A stretch of 64,000 bases of DNA from Candidatus Villigracilis adiacens (GCA_016703605.1 JADJBU010000002.1:310001-374000), one strand, 5' to 3'. Counted from the stretch's first letter, positions 34,380 to 43,530 are shown. Program-made: numbers and translations. Notes: generated from the letters alone by a model not told the origin.

Positions 34380-35393
34380 ATGGAATATAAACTTCTCGAA
34401 GATTTTTCACAGATCGAACCCAATGAATGGAACGCCCTATTAAAAGAGTCCATCAGCGATACGCCCTTCTCGCGCTATGACTATCAACGCCTGTGGTGGG
34501 GGCATCGCGGCGGCGGTGAATGGCAGGATGCCCGGCTGGTTTTGGTCACAGCCCGTGAAGGCGAAAAACTGATCGGCATTGCCCCGCTCTTCATCGCCGA
34601 ATATGAAAACAAGCCCGCCCTGCTGCTCAATGGCAGCATCGAAATTTCGGATTATCTCGACCTGATCGTGAGGGCGGATGACCATGCGCGGTTCCTCTCC
34701 GGTCTTTTGGATTTTCTCGCCTCTTCCCCCGCCCCGACCTGGTCGCGCCTCGATTGGTATAACCTCCCCGACGACTCTCCCACCCTCGCCGCCCTCAAAG
34801 CCGAGTCTGCCGCCCGCAGCTGGACTCATCACGAGGAGGTCTACCGCCCAACTCCGCGCATTGCCCTGAACGGCGACTTCGATGAATATCTTTCGCGGAT
34901 CGAGAAGAAACAACGTCACGAAATCCGCCGCAAGATGCGCCGCGCCGCTGACTCCGAGTTGAATGTGCGTTTCGTCCTGGTGGATCAGTCCACAGACATC
35001 GAACCTGAATTGAATACCTTTTTCGATCTCATGGTTCACGACCCCAGCAAGGCAAACTTTTTGCATCCCGCCATGCGCGAACAGATGACGGCTTTCCTTC
35101 ATGCCGCGCATAAAGACGGCTGTCTCTGGCTCGCCTTTCTCGAAATCGACGGGGTGAAGACCGCCGCCTCGCTAAACTTCGACTACAACGGAAAACTCTG
35201 GGGGTATAACTCAGGCGTCAGCCGCGCCCACATGGACCTTTCCCCCGGCTGGGTATTGCTCGCCCATACCATTCAATGGTGCTGCGAGAACAATCGCCAT
35301 GAATTCGACTTCATGCGCGGCGACGAAGATTATAAATATCGCTTCGGGGGCGTGAATCGATTCGTGATGCGGGCAGGCGCGTCAAAACCCTGA
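34380..35393 (+). CDS. FemAB/BioF2-like GNAT acyltransferase
   Basis: This 337-residue protein fits the Acetyltransf_6 (BioF2-like, FemAB-related) fold. The N-terminal half has FSRYDYQRLWWGHRGGGEW and IGIAPLFIAEYENKPALLL. The C-terminal GNAT half has GVKTAASLNFDYNGKLWGYN and FDFMRGDEDYKYRFGG, the family's typical ending. Such proteins transfer acyl or aminoacyl groups, often in cell-envelope polysaccharide or peptidoglycan synthesis. The substrate is unknown. It converges with the PIN toxin gene, 12 nt away. Confidence 0.85.
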   Translation: MEYKLLEDFSQIEPNEWNALLKESISDTPFSRYDYQRLWWGHRGGGEWQDARLVLVTAREGEKLIGIAPLFIAEYENKPALLLNGSIEISDYLDLIVRADDHARFLSGLLDFLASSPAPTWSRLDWYNLPDDSPTLAALKAESAARSWTHHEEVYRPTPRIALNGDFDEYLSRIEKKQRHEIRRKMRRAADSELNVRFVLVDQSTDIEPELNTFFDLMVHDPSKANFLHPAMREQMTAFLHAAHKDGCLWLAFLEIDGVKTAASLNFDYNGKLWGYNSGVSRAHMDLSPGWVLLAHTIQWCCENNRHEFDFMRGDEDYKYRFGGVNRFVMRAGASKP

Positions 35394-35405
35394 CCCAACG
35401 CTGGT

Positions 35406-35822
35406 CTATTCGGGTTTCCGCACCGGCAACACTTTCGGCAGGCGTTCCAACTGTTCCCGGTCCAGCGTAATTAATTCGGTTCCAAACCGCAGCGCAACGG
35501 CGGCATAGACCGAGTCGCTGCCGCGCAGGCGGTGTTTGGCGGCGACTTCACTGGCGAAATCTGCGAGGTCTTCGTCGAGATCAATCAACGTCAATTCGAG
35601 AAAACTTTTCAGGTCCCTTTCCAATTCCAAAGCGGCATCGGTATCATCCTGTTTTCTGGCAATGGATGCCGTTATTTCAGGCAAAAAGAGAGTTGGCTGA
35701 ATGAGCGGCGTCCGTTCCTCGCTCAACCGGGTTAGAAACGCCATGCTATCTTCACTGCCTTCCTCCTCGGGGCTGAAGGCATTAACCAAAACGCTGGCAT
35801 CCACTGTGACAGCGTTTTTCAT
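35406..35822 (-). CDS. PIN-domain RNase, VapC-type toxin
   Basis: The 138-residue protein starts with TVDASVLVNAF (first catalytic Asp). It has an acidic residue in ITASIAR-flanking sequence and ends with RGSDSVYAAVALRFGTELITLD, the pattern of PIN nucleases. These toxins cut RNA, often tRNA or rRNA. Its start overlaps the antitoxin stop by 4 nt. Confidence 0.88.
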   Translation of the reverse strand: MKNAVTVDASVLVNAFSPEEEGSEDSMAFLTRLSEERTPLIQPTLFLPEITASIARKQDDTDAALELERDLKSFLELTLIDLDEDLADFASEVAAKHRLRGSDSVYAAVALRFGTELITLDREQLERLPKVLPVRKPE

Positions 35823-36094
35823 CGGCGCATCTCCGAAAGGATTTCCACGGAACTTTTACTGGTCCGCACATTCCTTCCAAGACGTTTACGTAGTTCCATC
35901 ATTTTCTGAAGGGCTTCGTCGTTTTTCTTCTCCGGCGGGACAGCGTCCATCGGAATAATGACCGCCACAGGCACGCCGCGCTGGGTGATGACATAACGCG
36001 CGCGCTGTTCTTTGACAGCGCGAACTACATCGGAGGCGCGCGCCTTCAACTCGCGAATGCCGATCTCTTCCATCTTTTTCGGTTTCTTTCTCAT
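35819..36094 (-). CDS. Phd/YefM-family antitoxin
   Basis: The 91-residue protein has IGIRELKARASDVVRAVKE and YVITQRGVPVAVIIPMD, the Phd/YefM signature for DNA binding, followed by a charged C-terminal tail that would bind the PIN toxin. A 20-bp inverted repeat directly upstream of its ATG is the likely autoregulatory operator. Confidence 0.9.
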   Translation of the reverse strand: MRKKPKKMEEIGIRELKARASDVVRAVKEQRARYVITQRGVPVAVIIPMDAVPPEKKNDEALQKMMELRKRLGRNVRTSKSSVEILSEMRR

Positions 36095-36114
36095 GTAGTC
36101 ACCTTTGTGACCAC
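36095..36114. promoter_or_regulatory. Operator of the Phd/PIN toxin-antitoxin operon
   Basis: GTAGTCAC-CTTT-GTGACCAC is a near-perfect inverted repeat (7 of 8 pairs per arm) between a TACCAT-like -10 box and the antitoxin ATG. It would cover the transcription start. Confidence 0.6.
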
Positions 36115-36148
36115 ATGGTACTCCCTGAAAGAATTCCCGTCAAGGAAA

Positions 36149-36182
36149 AAGGTCTCCGATTTCGCTTGAAGCCGGAGACCTT
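36149..36182 (-). terminator. Rho-independent terminator of gyrA
   Basis: AAGGTCTCCG and CGGAGACCTT form a 10-bp stem, followed on the minus strand by a T5 run. It lies 6 nt after the gyrA stop. Confidence 0.88.
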
Positions 36183-36188
36183 CGTTTG

Positions 36189-38783
36189 TTACTTCTTTTT
36201 CTTCTTCGGCGCGGACTTTTTCACCGGCTTTGACGTTTTCTTTACCGGTTTCGCCTTTGCCTTCGCAACCGGCTTCTTGGCAGGCGCTTTTACTGCCTTC
36301 TGCTTTCCGCCTTCTTTCTTTGCAGGCTTCTCTTCCTTCACCTTCACATAACTCTCCAACATCCACCCCACCGCCAGGGATGTGATCCCCTCGCCCGGCT
36401 TGACCTCGACCACCACATCTCCCTTCGCGGAGGCGCGTTTTCGTAAACCAGCCGCATCCAGCCGCGTGGACTTGGGCGCGCCCTTGCTCATGTGAATCGT
36501 CGCAACGTGATTTGGTTTACCAGAGGCGACAGCAACCAGTGTGGATTTACCCGGCAAATCCCACGCCACAACACCCTTGCCGTAGCGTCCCTGCACGGGG
36601 AAGTCTTTCTGATCCACGCGCTTGGCTTTGCCATCGCTGGTCAGCAGGAAGATGTCGCCTTCGGTGGGCAGGATTTCCGCGCCGACGACTTCATCCTTGT
36701 CTTCGAGTTTCATGCCGTTCACCCCCGCCGCGACGAGTCCCATCGGGCGCACGTCGTCTTCCTTGAAGCGGATCGCCATGCCGCTGGCAGTCACGAGCAA
36801 AATTTCCTTCTTGCCGTCCGTGATTGCAACCGTGTTGAGTTTGTCCCCTTCGTTGACCTTGACCAGCGCAAAGGTCTGCGACGATGGGCCGGGCAGTTCG
36901 GTCACGAGACTCTTCTTGATCATCCCGAAGCGCGTGGCGGTGAGGACACAAATCTCTTCGCCCAGCGAGGATTTATTGGCGGGCAACGAGAACACAGCCG
37001 CAAGCGAGTCTGTGTCGCTCAACGGCGAAACCTTGAAAAACGCGATGCCCTGACTCATCTTGCCCGCCTCGGGGATCAAATGCGCGGCGACTGCGGCGGC
37101 TTTGCCGAGCTTGCTCACGAAGTAGATCGTATCCGTTGTGGAAGCCTTCACCAAAAATCGCGGCGCATCGTTGCCGGAGTGACGCGGCTGTTTATCGTCC
37201 GCGGTGCGCGAGACCAGACCGTCATCGGTCACGCCGATCCACACCGAGGCGTGGGGCAGTTGGCTGGCTGTGATCGCAGAACCCGCCTTCGCGCCTTCCT
37301 TCACGCTGACGATCTGCGTGCGGCGGCGGTCTCCATACGCGGACTTCACTTTCAAAAGTTCATCCGCCACCACGCCGCGCATCAACTTGGGCGTCTTCAA
37401 AAGTTTGGTCAACTCGGCAATCGTCGCGGTCACTTCCTTGTATTCGGTTTCGATCTTCTTGCGTTCGAGCGCGGCGAGGCGACGCAGCTGCATATCGAGG
37501 ATCGCGTTCGCCTGCAACTCCGTCAGCTTGTAACGCTTCATCAGTTTGGCGCGAGCCGTCTCCACGTCCGCGGCGGAGCGGATGAGTTCGATGATCTCAT
37601 CCAGATTTTTCAAGGCGACCAAATACCCTTCGAGGATGTGTGCCCTCGCCTTTGCCTTTTCCAGATCAAATTCCGCCCGCCTCTTTATGACTGTGAGCCG
37701 GTGCTCCAAGTAGACGCGGAGCGCCTGTTTGAGAGTTAAAGTGCGCGGCTCACCGTCCACCAATGCCAGCAGGTTGATGCTGAAGGTGGTCTGCATCGGA
37801 GTGCGCTTGTAGAGGTCGCGCAAAACGAAATTCGGGTCGGCGTTCTTGGTCAGTTCGAGGACGATGCGCATCCCCTGGCGGTCGGACTCATCGCGCAAGT
37901 CCGAAAGCCCTTCGAGATGACCGTCTCGCGCCAGTTCGGCGATGCGTTCGATCAGGCTGGATTTGTTGACCATGTACGGCAGTTCCGAGACGATGATGCG
38001 GCTCTTGCCGCGCTCCATCTCTTCGACGTGCGCCTTCGCCTGCACGGTGATTCGTCCGCGCCCCGAGCCGTACGCCGACTCAATGCCTTCATCACCCTTC
38101 TCTTCGATGATGAGTCCGCCGGTCGGGAAGTCCGGTCCCTTGACAAACTTCATCAACTGCTCCACGTCAATATCGTCGAGCTTCTCCCAGCGTTCGAGCA
38201 TGAACACGAGGGCGTCCACAACTTCACTCAAGTTATGAGGCGGGATCGAAGTCGCCATACCCACGGCGATACCCGTCGCGCCGTTCACTAAAAGATTCGG
38301 AATCGCGGCAGGCAGCACACGCGGCTCTTCGAGCGTATCGTCGAAGTTCGGGGCGAAGTCCACTGTGTTTTTATTGAGATCAGTCAAAATATCGAGCGCA
38401 GCGGCGGTGAGACGTGCCTCGGTATAACGCATCGCCGCGGGCGGGTCGCCGTCCACCGAACCGAAGTTGCCCTGACCATCCACCAGCATGGTCCGCATCG
38501 AAAAATCCTGCGCCAGGCGAGCCATCGCCTCATACACGGACGAGTCACCGTGCGGGTGATATTTACCCAACACTTCGCCCACAATCCTCGCGGACTTCTT
38601 GTACGGCGAGTCGCTGCGGATGCCCATGTCGTACATCGCATACAAAATGCGCCTTTGCACCGGCTTCATGCCGTCCCGCGCATCGGGCAGCGCGCGCGAC
38701 ACGATGACAGACATGGCGTAATCGAGATACGCCTGCTGCATTTCGGTGTCTATGTCTATTTTTCGTACGATACCGAGTTCCAT
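36189..38783 (-). CDS. gyrA: DNA gyrase / topoisomerase IV subunit A with lysine-rich tail
   Basis: The 864-residue protein is a type IIA topoisomerase breakage-reunion subunit. YAMSVIVSRALPDARDG and HPHGDSSVYEAM (quinolone-resistance region, Ser and Glu at the two key positions) are present, and the catalytic Tyr is in AMRYTEARL. The C-terminal beta-pinwheel has a GyrA-box-like QGRYGKG, which favours gyrase over topoisomerase IV but is degenerate. The last 50 residues are an unusual Lys/Ala/Pro tail ending in KKKKK. AAAGGAA precedes the start. A 62-nt repeat lies just upstream; gyrB is not nearby. Confidence 0.93.
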   Translation of the reverse strand: MELGIVRKIDIDTEMQQAYLDYAMSVIVSRALPDARDGMKPVQRRILYAMYDMGIRSDSPYKKSARIVGEVLGKYHPHGDSSVYEAMARLAQDFSMRTMLVDGQGNFGSVDGDPPAAMRYTEARLTAAALDILTDLNKNTVDFAPNFDDTLEEPRVLPAAIPNLLVNGATGIAVGMATSIPPHNLSEVVDALVFMLERWEKLDDIDVEQLMKFVKGPDFPTGGLIIEEKGDEGIESAYGSGRGRITVQAKAHVEEMERGKSRIIVSELPYMVNKSSLIERIAELARDGHLEGLSDLRDESDRQGMRIVLELTKNADPNFVLRDLYKRTPMQTTFSINLLALVDGEPRTLTLKQALRVYLEHRLTVIKRRAEFDLEKAKARAHILEGYLVALKNLDEIIELIRSAADVETARAKLMKRYKLTELQANAILDMQLRRLAALERKKIETEYKEVTATIAELTKLLKTPKLMRGVVADELLKVKSAYGDRRRTQIVSVKEGAKAGSAITASQLPHASVWIGVTDDGLVSRTADDKQPRHSGNDAPRFLVKASTTDTIYFVSKLGKAAAVAAHLIPEAGKMSQGIAFFKVSPLSDTDSLAAVFSLPANKSSLGEEICVLTATRFGMIKKSLVTELPGPSSQTFALVKVNEGDKLNTVAITDGKKEILLVTASGMAIRFKEDDVRPMGLVAAGVNGMKLEDKDEVVGAEILPTEGDIFLLTSDGKAKRVDQKDFPVQGRYGKGVVAWDLPGKSTLVAVASGKPNHVATIHMSKGAPKSTRLDAAGLRKRASAKGDVVVEVKPGEGITSLAVGWMLESYVKVKEEKPAKKEGGKQKAVKAPAKKPVAKAKAKPVKKTSKPVKKSAPKKKKK

Positions 38784-38800
38784 GAGAGTTCCTTTTATTT

Positions 38801-38862
38801 ACCACAAAGGACACAAAGCCGCACAAAGGTGTTCCTTCGTGTTCCTTCGTGCCCTTCGTGGC
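38801..38862. repeat. ACCACAAAGG-type dispersed hairpin upstream of gyrA
   Basis: ACCACAAAGG and repeated CACAAAG units pair with repeated CCTTCGTG units ending in GTGGC. It lies 17 nt upstream of the gyrA start codon, so it may be part of the leader. Confidence 0.7.
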
Positions 38863-38986
38863 AAAAAATTTGTTCTAAATTCCCGCTTATCTTACGGGCA
38901 AAAAAGAGATGCGTCAAGACCTCCGAACTTTTAGCAGATCATTCGGTGTTATATTAATTGCACAGTCAATTCTTTAGAGGTAACCC

Positions 38987-39406
38987 ATGAAACTCAACAC
39001 ATCGAAAGACGTCTGGATCGCGCGGATCATTGCCTGGGTTCTGCTTTGCGTTCTCTCGAGCGGAATCCTTTTCGTCACCACCTTCATGCTGGGACCGTCC
39101 CTTTTCGTCATCCCAAATTTCAGTGAAAAGATTGCAGTCGCACTTTACTGCCCCGGCGCGGAGAGCACATCGCTGCAAGAGGGCGCGTCCACGCCCGCCA
39201 CGTCAGACCCCAACGGCGTCACCGGGCATACGGTTGAAATCACCTGCCATTTTCCCGACGGCTCCACCGACATCATAGACAACGGCGAATACGCCATCGC
39301 CGCCATCGGCGGCGCGTTCGGCGGCGGCTTGCTGATCGGGCTGCTGGTATCGCTGCCATTGTTTTTGGTTCCCATTTTTCTGTTCCGAAAAAAACGGGAA
39401 GGGTAA
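38987..39406 (+). CDS. Small protein with two membrane helices, unknown function
   Basis: The 139-residue protein has one hydrophobic segment near residues 12-35, an extracytoplasmic loop of about 60 residues with cysteines (LYCPG, EITCHFPDG) that could form a disulfide, and a glycine-rich second helix near 105-130 ending in positively charged residues. No family is recognised. GAGGTAA precedes the ATG. It is divergent from gyrA. Confidence 0.65.
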   Translation: MKLNTSKDVWIARIIAWVLLCVLSSGILFVTTFMLGPSLFVIPNFSEKIAVALYCPGAESTSLQEGASTPATSDPNGVTGHTVEITCHFPDGSTDIIDNGEYAIAAIGGAFGGGLLIGLLVSLPLFLVPIFLFRKKREG

Positions 39407-39443
39407 TCCCCTTCTTGCAGGCTGGTTTTGGGACTTGTATTAC

Positions 39444-39682
39444 GGGAGCATTCAAATGTTGTAGATTCCTCTGCGCGATGATACGCGGGGCTGAAGCCGC
39501 CTGCTCAGCGCATGGAAGCCGTCGCCACGGCGCCACGCGACGCCTGCGGGCTATACCACAAGTCGGTTTCAACCGACTTTCACGAACTGACGCAGGACTC
39601 GCGCCCTGTGGGTTAGTCCGCCGAATCACGGCGAGGCACAATACCCTCAACAGATACGATTCTACAGAATCTGAATGCTCCC
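39444..39682. mobile_element. MITE with about 25-bp terminal inverted repeats and 8-bp target duplication
   Basis: The ends GGGAGCATTCA...TGTAGA and TCTACA...TGAATGCTCCC are inverted copies (about 20 of 25 positions). Immediately outside, TGTATTAC occurs on both sides (39436-39443 and 39683-39690), an 8-bp target duplication. No transposase is encoded. The interior has hairpins such as AAGTCGGTT-TC-AACCGACTT. Families making 8-bp duplications include IS66, ISL3, IS256 and IS1595; I cannot assign one. Confidence 0.85.
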
Positions 39683-39740
39683 TGTATTACTCTGAATGAC
39701 CTGTTTCGCCATTCCCTGATTGTGAAGACAAACTACCGGC

Positions 39741-39746
39741 TATAAT
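39741..39746 (+). promoter_or_regulatory. -10 box of the GNAT gene
   Basis: A perfect TATAAT ends 8 nt before the ATG at 39755; leaderless or nearly so. Confidence 0.6.
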
Positions 39747-39754
39747 TTCACGTA

Positions 39755-40783
39755 ATGGCAAGCATCACCCTCCCGGCGCAAAATGAAGCGCGCCATCCCA
39801 ACATCCGCCCCCTCAGCGTTCTGCGCGACCTGCCCTCCGTTGCAGATTTGATCGAGCAATGCTTCTCCACCACCATGGACGGAGACGGCAAACGCTACGT
39901 GCAGGATATGCGCCGCGCCGGGAGCGACAACTCCTTTTTACAATGGGCAAAACGCGCCGCCGATTCCACCTCCCTGCCGCTCACCGGGTACGTTTGGGAG
40001 GAGGGGAACCGCGTCATCGGCAACGTCAGCCTCATCCCCTTTCGAAATAAAAACCAGCGCGTTTACCTCATCGCCAATGTCGCCACCCACCCCAACCATC
40101 GCCGCCGCGGAATTGCCCGCGCCCTCACCCTGCGCGCCGTGGAACACTCCCGCGAGCGCAAGATCAACGACATCTGGCTCAACGTCCGCGCCGACAACCC
40201 AAACGCCATTCACATGTATGAAAGTCTGGGATTTATCGAACGCGCCCGCCGCACCAATTGGCAGGCAGCCACCGACTCGCGATTGGAGTTTTTAAAAACG
40301 GATATCGCCGTCACAAACCGGGATCCACGCTTTTGGTCGAATCAACTCGAGTGGCTGACCCGCCTCCACCCCCCTGAGATTGCCTGGCACAGCCAATGGG
40401 ACTTTTCCACCCTCAAGCCGGGTTTCCTCAACTGGCTGTATCTCGTATTCATAGACATGAGCGTCCGACAATGGGCGGCAGTCCGCGACGAGACGCTGCA
40501 CGCCACGCTTTCGTGGATTCCCACCGGGCGCGGCGAAGCCCTCTTCGCGGGAATCGGTGAGAGGTCCGACTCTGAAGCGTTTACCGTCCTGCTTCAACAG
40601 GCGCGGCGCGAACTATATTCCAATTACTCGACCGTCAACCTCGAATTCCCCGTCAGTCATTTCGACGACGCCATCCAAGCCGCCGGTTTCAAACCCCTGC
40701 GCACCCTGATCTGGATGCAGGCTGGGGAGGCTTCGCGCCAGACGGGCAGAGGACAGCCTCTTAACAAGACCCATCCAACCTGA
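39755..40783 (+). CDS. GNAT-family N-acetyltransferase with long C-terminal extension
   Basis: Residues about 20-175 are a GNAT domain with the acetyl-CoA-binding loop VATHPNHRRRGIARALTLRAVE and NPNAIHMYESLGF. The remaining 165 residues are not recognised and may be a second, degenerate GNAT half (VNLEFPVSHFDDAIQAAGFKP). The substrate is unknown. The gene is preceded by a TATAAT box 8 nt from the ATG. Confidence 0.85.
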   Translation: MASITLPAQNEARHPNIRPLSVLRDLPSVADLIEQCFSTTMDGDGKRYVQDMRRAGSDNSFLQWAKRAADSTSLPLTGYVWEEGNRVIGNVSLIPFRNKNQRVYLIANVATHPNHRRRGIARALTLRAVEHSRERKINDIWLNVRADNPNAIHMYESLGFIERARRTNWQAATDSRLEFLKTDIAVTNRDPRFWSNQLEWLTRLHPPEIAWHSQWDFSTLKPGFLNWLYLVFIDMSVRQWAAVRDETLHATLSWIPTGRGEALFAGIGERSDSEAFTVLLQQARRELYSNYSTVNLEFPVSHFDDAIQAAGFKPLRTLIWMQAGEASRQTGRGQPLNKTHPT

Positions 40784-40852
40784 GCGCCAAACACCTCGAG
40801 CCTGATGCGACGCTTATCGATGGATTGCGTACATAAATCAAAAGGAGTCCCA

Positions 40853-41230
40853 ATGACCAAATTCATCATCCGCTGGGCGATCAACGCCGCTGGTTTGTAC
40901 GCCGCGGTCTGGGTCGTTCCCGGCATCGAATATCTCGGCGACTGGACGGGCATCCTGTGGCTTGCCCTCATCATCGGCTTGCTCAACGCCCTTGTGCGCC
41001 CCCTGCTCAAATTCCTGACCTGCCCGCTCATCATCCTCACCCTGGGCTTGTTCACCCTTGTCATCAACACCGCCATGCTCCTGCTCACCCGCACCATCGG
41101 GCAGACTCTCGGCATCGGTCTCTCGGTGGACGGCTTCTGGTCTGCGCTGCTGGGCAGCCTGGTCATGAGCGTCGTCAGTATCGTCATGAGCGTCATCTTC
41201 CGCGACGAGTTAAAAGGCGGGAAAAACTAA
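40853..41230 (+). CDS. Phage holin family / DUF360-type small membrane protein
   Basis: The 125-residue protein has four hydrophobic segments and the family pattern FIIRWAINAAGLYAAVWVVPG...NALVRPLLKFLTCPLIILTLG. The start at ATG 40853 has AAAGGAG 5 nt upstream; an earlier ATG at 40805 is rejected. The family is named after mycobacteriophage holins but is widespread in chromosomes without phage context, and here there is none. The function is unknown. Confidence 0.88.
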   Translation: MTKFIIRWAINAAGLYAAVWVVPGIEYLGDWTGILWLALIIGLLNALVRPLLKFLTCPLIILTLGLFTLVINTAMLLLTRTIGQTLGIGLSVDGFWSALLGSLVMSVVSIVMSVIFRDELKGGKN

Positions 41231-41448
41231 CGCACAGTGAGTGGCTTCGAGCGCAGAACTGGCGCTGCAAAGGACTTTTTTCTACCGGTTGAGACCACTC
41301 ACGCAAACTGTTCCAAATTAACCGCCACCAGCGGCAGCGCTTCGTCCACGAATTTTTCGAGGGCGGGGCGTTTTTTCATCGAGACGAAAGGCTGGAAGGG
41401 CTGGCGTCGTCTAAATGGCCACATAACTTTATGGAACAGAGAGAAACG

Positions 41449-42357
41449 ATGAATCAAACAAAAATCGAACAGGAATATTCGGTTCACCCCGCCACCAGAA
41501 TGGGACACGTCTCCCTGACCGTTGCCAGCCTGGAGAATCAGATTCTCTTTTACGAAAAAGCCATCGGGTTGAAACTGCACTGGCGCGAGGGGAACAAAGC
41601 CGGTCTTGGTGCCGGAGGCGCGGATTTACTCCAACTCACCGAAGAGCCAAACCTCAAGCGTTACCGCGGCGCGACCGGTTTGTATCATTTCGCGATCCTC
41701 TTCCCCAACCGCCGCGAACTCGCGAAAGCGATGGCGCGTTTGTTTGCGTTGAAAGTTCCCAACTCGCCCACCGACCATGTCATGACCAAAACCACCTACC
41801 TCAGCGACCCTGAAGGCAACGGCATCGAACTGTATTGCGAATCGCCCGAAGATGGTTCATGGACGATCAAAGACGGCAACTACGAAGCCCGCTGGGCAGA
41901 CGGTCGCTGGAGCGACGGGCGCGAAGCCCTCGACGTCGATGCATTGTTCAAGCATCTCAAAGAGGATGACCGCCTCGATGTGAACATCCCCATCGAAACC
42001 CGCATGGGACATGTCCACTTGCATGTGCGCGACATTGATGAAGCGGTGAATTTTTATCACGGCGTACTCGGCTTCAACGTCATGGGCATTTCTGCCGGAA
42101 TCGGCATGGCATTCGTCTCTGCGGGCGGATATCACCACCACATCGGACTCAACACCTGGAACGGACGCGGCGCGCCTCCGCCCCCCGCCGATGCCGTAGG
42201 TCTACGCTTCATGACCGTGAATTACCCGAATCCTTCCGTGCTCGCCGAAGTCACCGCCCGCGTGGAAGCGGCTGGCATCCCCTACAACAAGACGGATGAC
42301 GGCATTCTCCTGCAAGACCCTTCACAAAATGGTGTGTTGTTAAGAGTTGCGCCATAA
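41449..42357 (+). CDS. VOC-superfamily ring-cleaving dioxygenase (CatE-like)
   Basis: Read from ATG 41449 the 302-residue protein has two vicinal-oxygen-chelate modules. The first has a complete metal triad pattern: MGHVSL, GLYHFAIL and GNGIELY. The second has MGHVHLHV and YHHHIGLNTW, but its last strand is NGVLLRV, without the Glu. Catechol 2,3-dioxygenase-like proteins of this layout open aromatic rings with iron, though glyoxalase-type activities are also possible. A strong bidirectional terminator follows. Confidence 0.87.
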   Translation: MNQTKIEQEYSVHPATRMGHVSLTVASLENQILFYEKAIGLKLHWREGNKAGLGAGGADLLQLTEEPNLKRYRGATGLYHFAILFPNRRELAKAMARLFALKVPNSPTDHVMTKTTYLSDPEGNGIELYCESPEDGSWTIKDGNYEARWADGRWSDGREALDVDALFKHLKEDDRLDVNIPIETRMGHVHLHVRDIDEAVNFYHGVLGFNVMGISAGIGMAFVSAGGYHHHIGLNTWNGRGAPPPPADAVGLRFMTVNYPNPSVLAEVTARVEAAGIPYNKTDDGILLQDPSQNGVLLRVAP

Positions 42358-42369
42358 CCAGTATTCCAA

Positions 42370-42414
42370 TTAAATAAAAAATCCTGAAGTAAGCCTTCAG
42401 GATTTTTTATTTAA
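42370..42414. terminator. Bidirectional Rho-independent terminator
   Basis: A 20-bp stem (AAATAAAAAATCCTGAAG and its complement) with a 5-nt loop has A and T runs on both sides. It serves the convergent dioxygenase and alcohol dehydrogenase genes. Confidence 0.92.
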
Positions 42415-42416
42415 CC

Positions 42417-43391
42417 TCAGGATGCTACGGTAATAACAACTTTCCCACGCGCATGTCCTTCTCCAAGATATCGAAGGGCTTGTGCAGTTTCGCTTAATGG
42501 ATAGCGTTTATCGATCAAAGGCTTGACCTTACCTGCTTCTGCCAAGCCTTTCAGATACATCAGATCTTTTTGTTTCGGCTCTGCAGTGAACGCACCCAAC
42601 TTTTTACCATTCTTTTCAGAAAGAAATGAGCCGCGCAATAATGCTTCAAAGATCTGTTTGGTCGCGCCGCCCGCCATCACATAGATTCCTTTGGGGGCAA
42701 GCGAACCTTTGTATTCTTGCAATTTTCGATAACCATTTACAGCCAGGATCAGGTCGTACTGTTTTCCGTTTTTAGTGAAATCTTCCTGGGTGTAATCAAC
42801 GACGTGATCCGCGCCCAACGAGCGGACTTGCTCCACATTGCGGGTACTGCACACTGCGGTCACTTCTGCGCCGAAAGATTTGGCGATCTGCACCGCAAAC
42901 GAACCGACCCCACCCGAAGCGCCTTGGATCAACACTTTATGCCCCGCTTGGATCTTGCCCGCGTCGCGCAGACCTTGCAGGGCTGTCACTGCTGCCATCG
43001 GATAGGCAGCCGCCTCTTCAAACGTCAGGTTGACCGGTTTCAACGCCAGCGTTTTTTCAGGCACCGCCACATATTCGGCAAAACTGCCGCAGCCGCTCGC
43101 CGCCAGGTCGCCGTAGACTTCGTCTCCAATTTTGAACCGAGTTACATTTTTACCGACCGCCTCCACCCGTCCGGCAACGTCCGCGCCGGGAATTCTATTC
43201 TTGGGCTTGAATAACCCGGCATTCAATCGCACAAGGAATATATCTGCGGTCAATAAATGCCAGTCGAACATGTTCAACGAAGCCGCATGGACTTTGACCA
43301 GCACTTCATTGTCTTTTGGGGTAGGTTTTGTTGTTTCTTTGAACTCCAGCACATCAGGTGTGCCGTATCGTTCTGCAATGATCGCTTTCAT
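42417..43391 (-). CDS. Zinc-independent NAD(P)-dependent alcohol dehydrogenase / quinone reductase (MDR family)
   Basis: The 324-residue protein is a medium-chain dehydrogenase/reductase. It has a GroES-like N-terminus (GADVAGRVEAVGKNVTRFKIGDEVYG) and a Rossmann domain with GASGGVGSFAVQIAKSFGAEV. The structural zinc cysteines and catalytic zinc ligands are missing, so it belongs with quinone oxidoreductases and enoyl reductases (QOR-type). The C-terminus KRYPLSETAQALRYLGEGHARGKVVI is standard. The substrate is unknown and it is monocistronic. Confidence 0.92.
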   Translation of the reverse strand: MKAIIAERYGTPDVLEFKETTKPTPKDNEVLVKVHAASLNMFDWHLLTADIFLVRLNAGLFKPKNRIPGADVAGRVEAVGKNVTRFKIGDEVYGDLAASGCGSFAEYVAVPEKTLALKPVNLTFEEAAAYPMAAVTALQGLRDAGKIQAGHKVLIQGASGGVGSFAVQIAKSFGAEVTAVCSTRNVEQVRSLGADHVVDYTQEDFTKNGKQYDLILAVNGYRKLQEYKGSLAPKGIYVMAGGATKQIFEALLRGSFLSEKNGKKLGAFTAEPKQKDLMYLKGLAEAGKVKPLIDKRYPLSETAQALRYLGEGHARGKVVITVAS

Positions 43392-43530
43392 GTAGTTTCC
43401 TATCTGCTTCTTAAGATTTAGGGTGTATTGAAAGGATGTACGCCGCTTTGCAAATTTGGTTGCACACAGCTTGAAAACTCCAGTAAAAATTTCATAACTG
43501 GGAGCGTCTTATCTCGCGAAAGGGATTTGT

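Larger units (their letters stand above)
39407..39754. other. 348-nt intergenic region occupied by a MITE
   Basis: No gene is visible. Most of it is the 239-bp element at 39444-39682 with its duplicated target. The promoter of the following GNAT gene is at the right end. Confidence 0.75.

Noticed and set aside
40853..41230. Prophage lysis gene
   Set aside because: The holin family name is historical; no phage structural, integrase or endolysin genes surround it.
41299..41580. Minus-strand frame ending in KKRPALEKFVDEALPLVAVN
   Set aside because: The last 25-40 residues look protein-like and may be a remnant of a lost gene, but most of the frame lies antisense to the dioxygenase gene and there is no start signal. 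Not enough for a feature.
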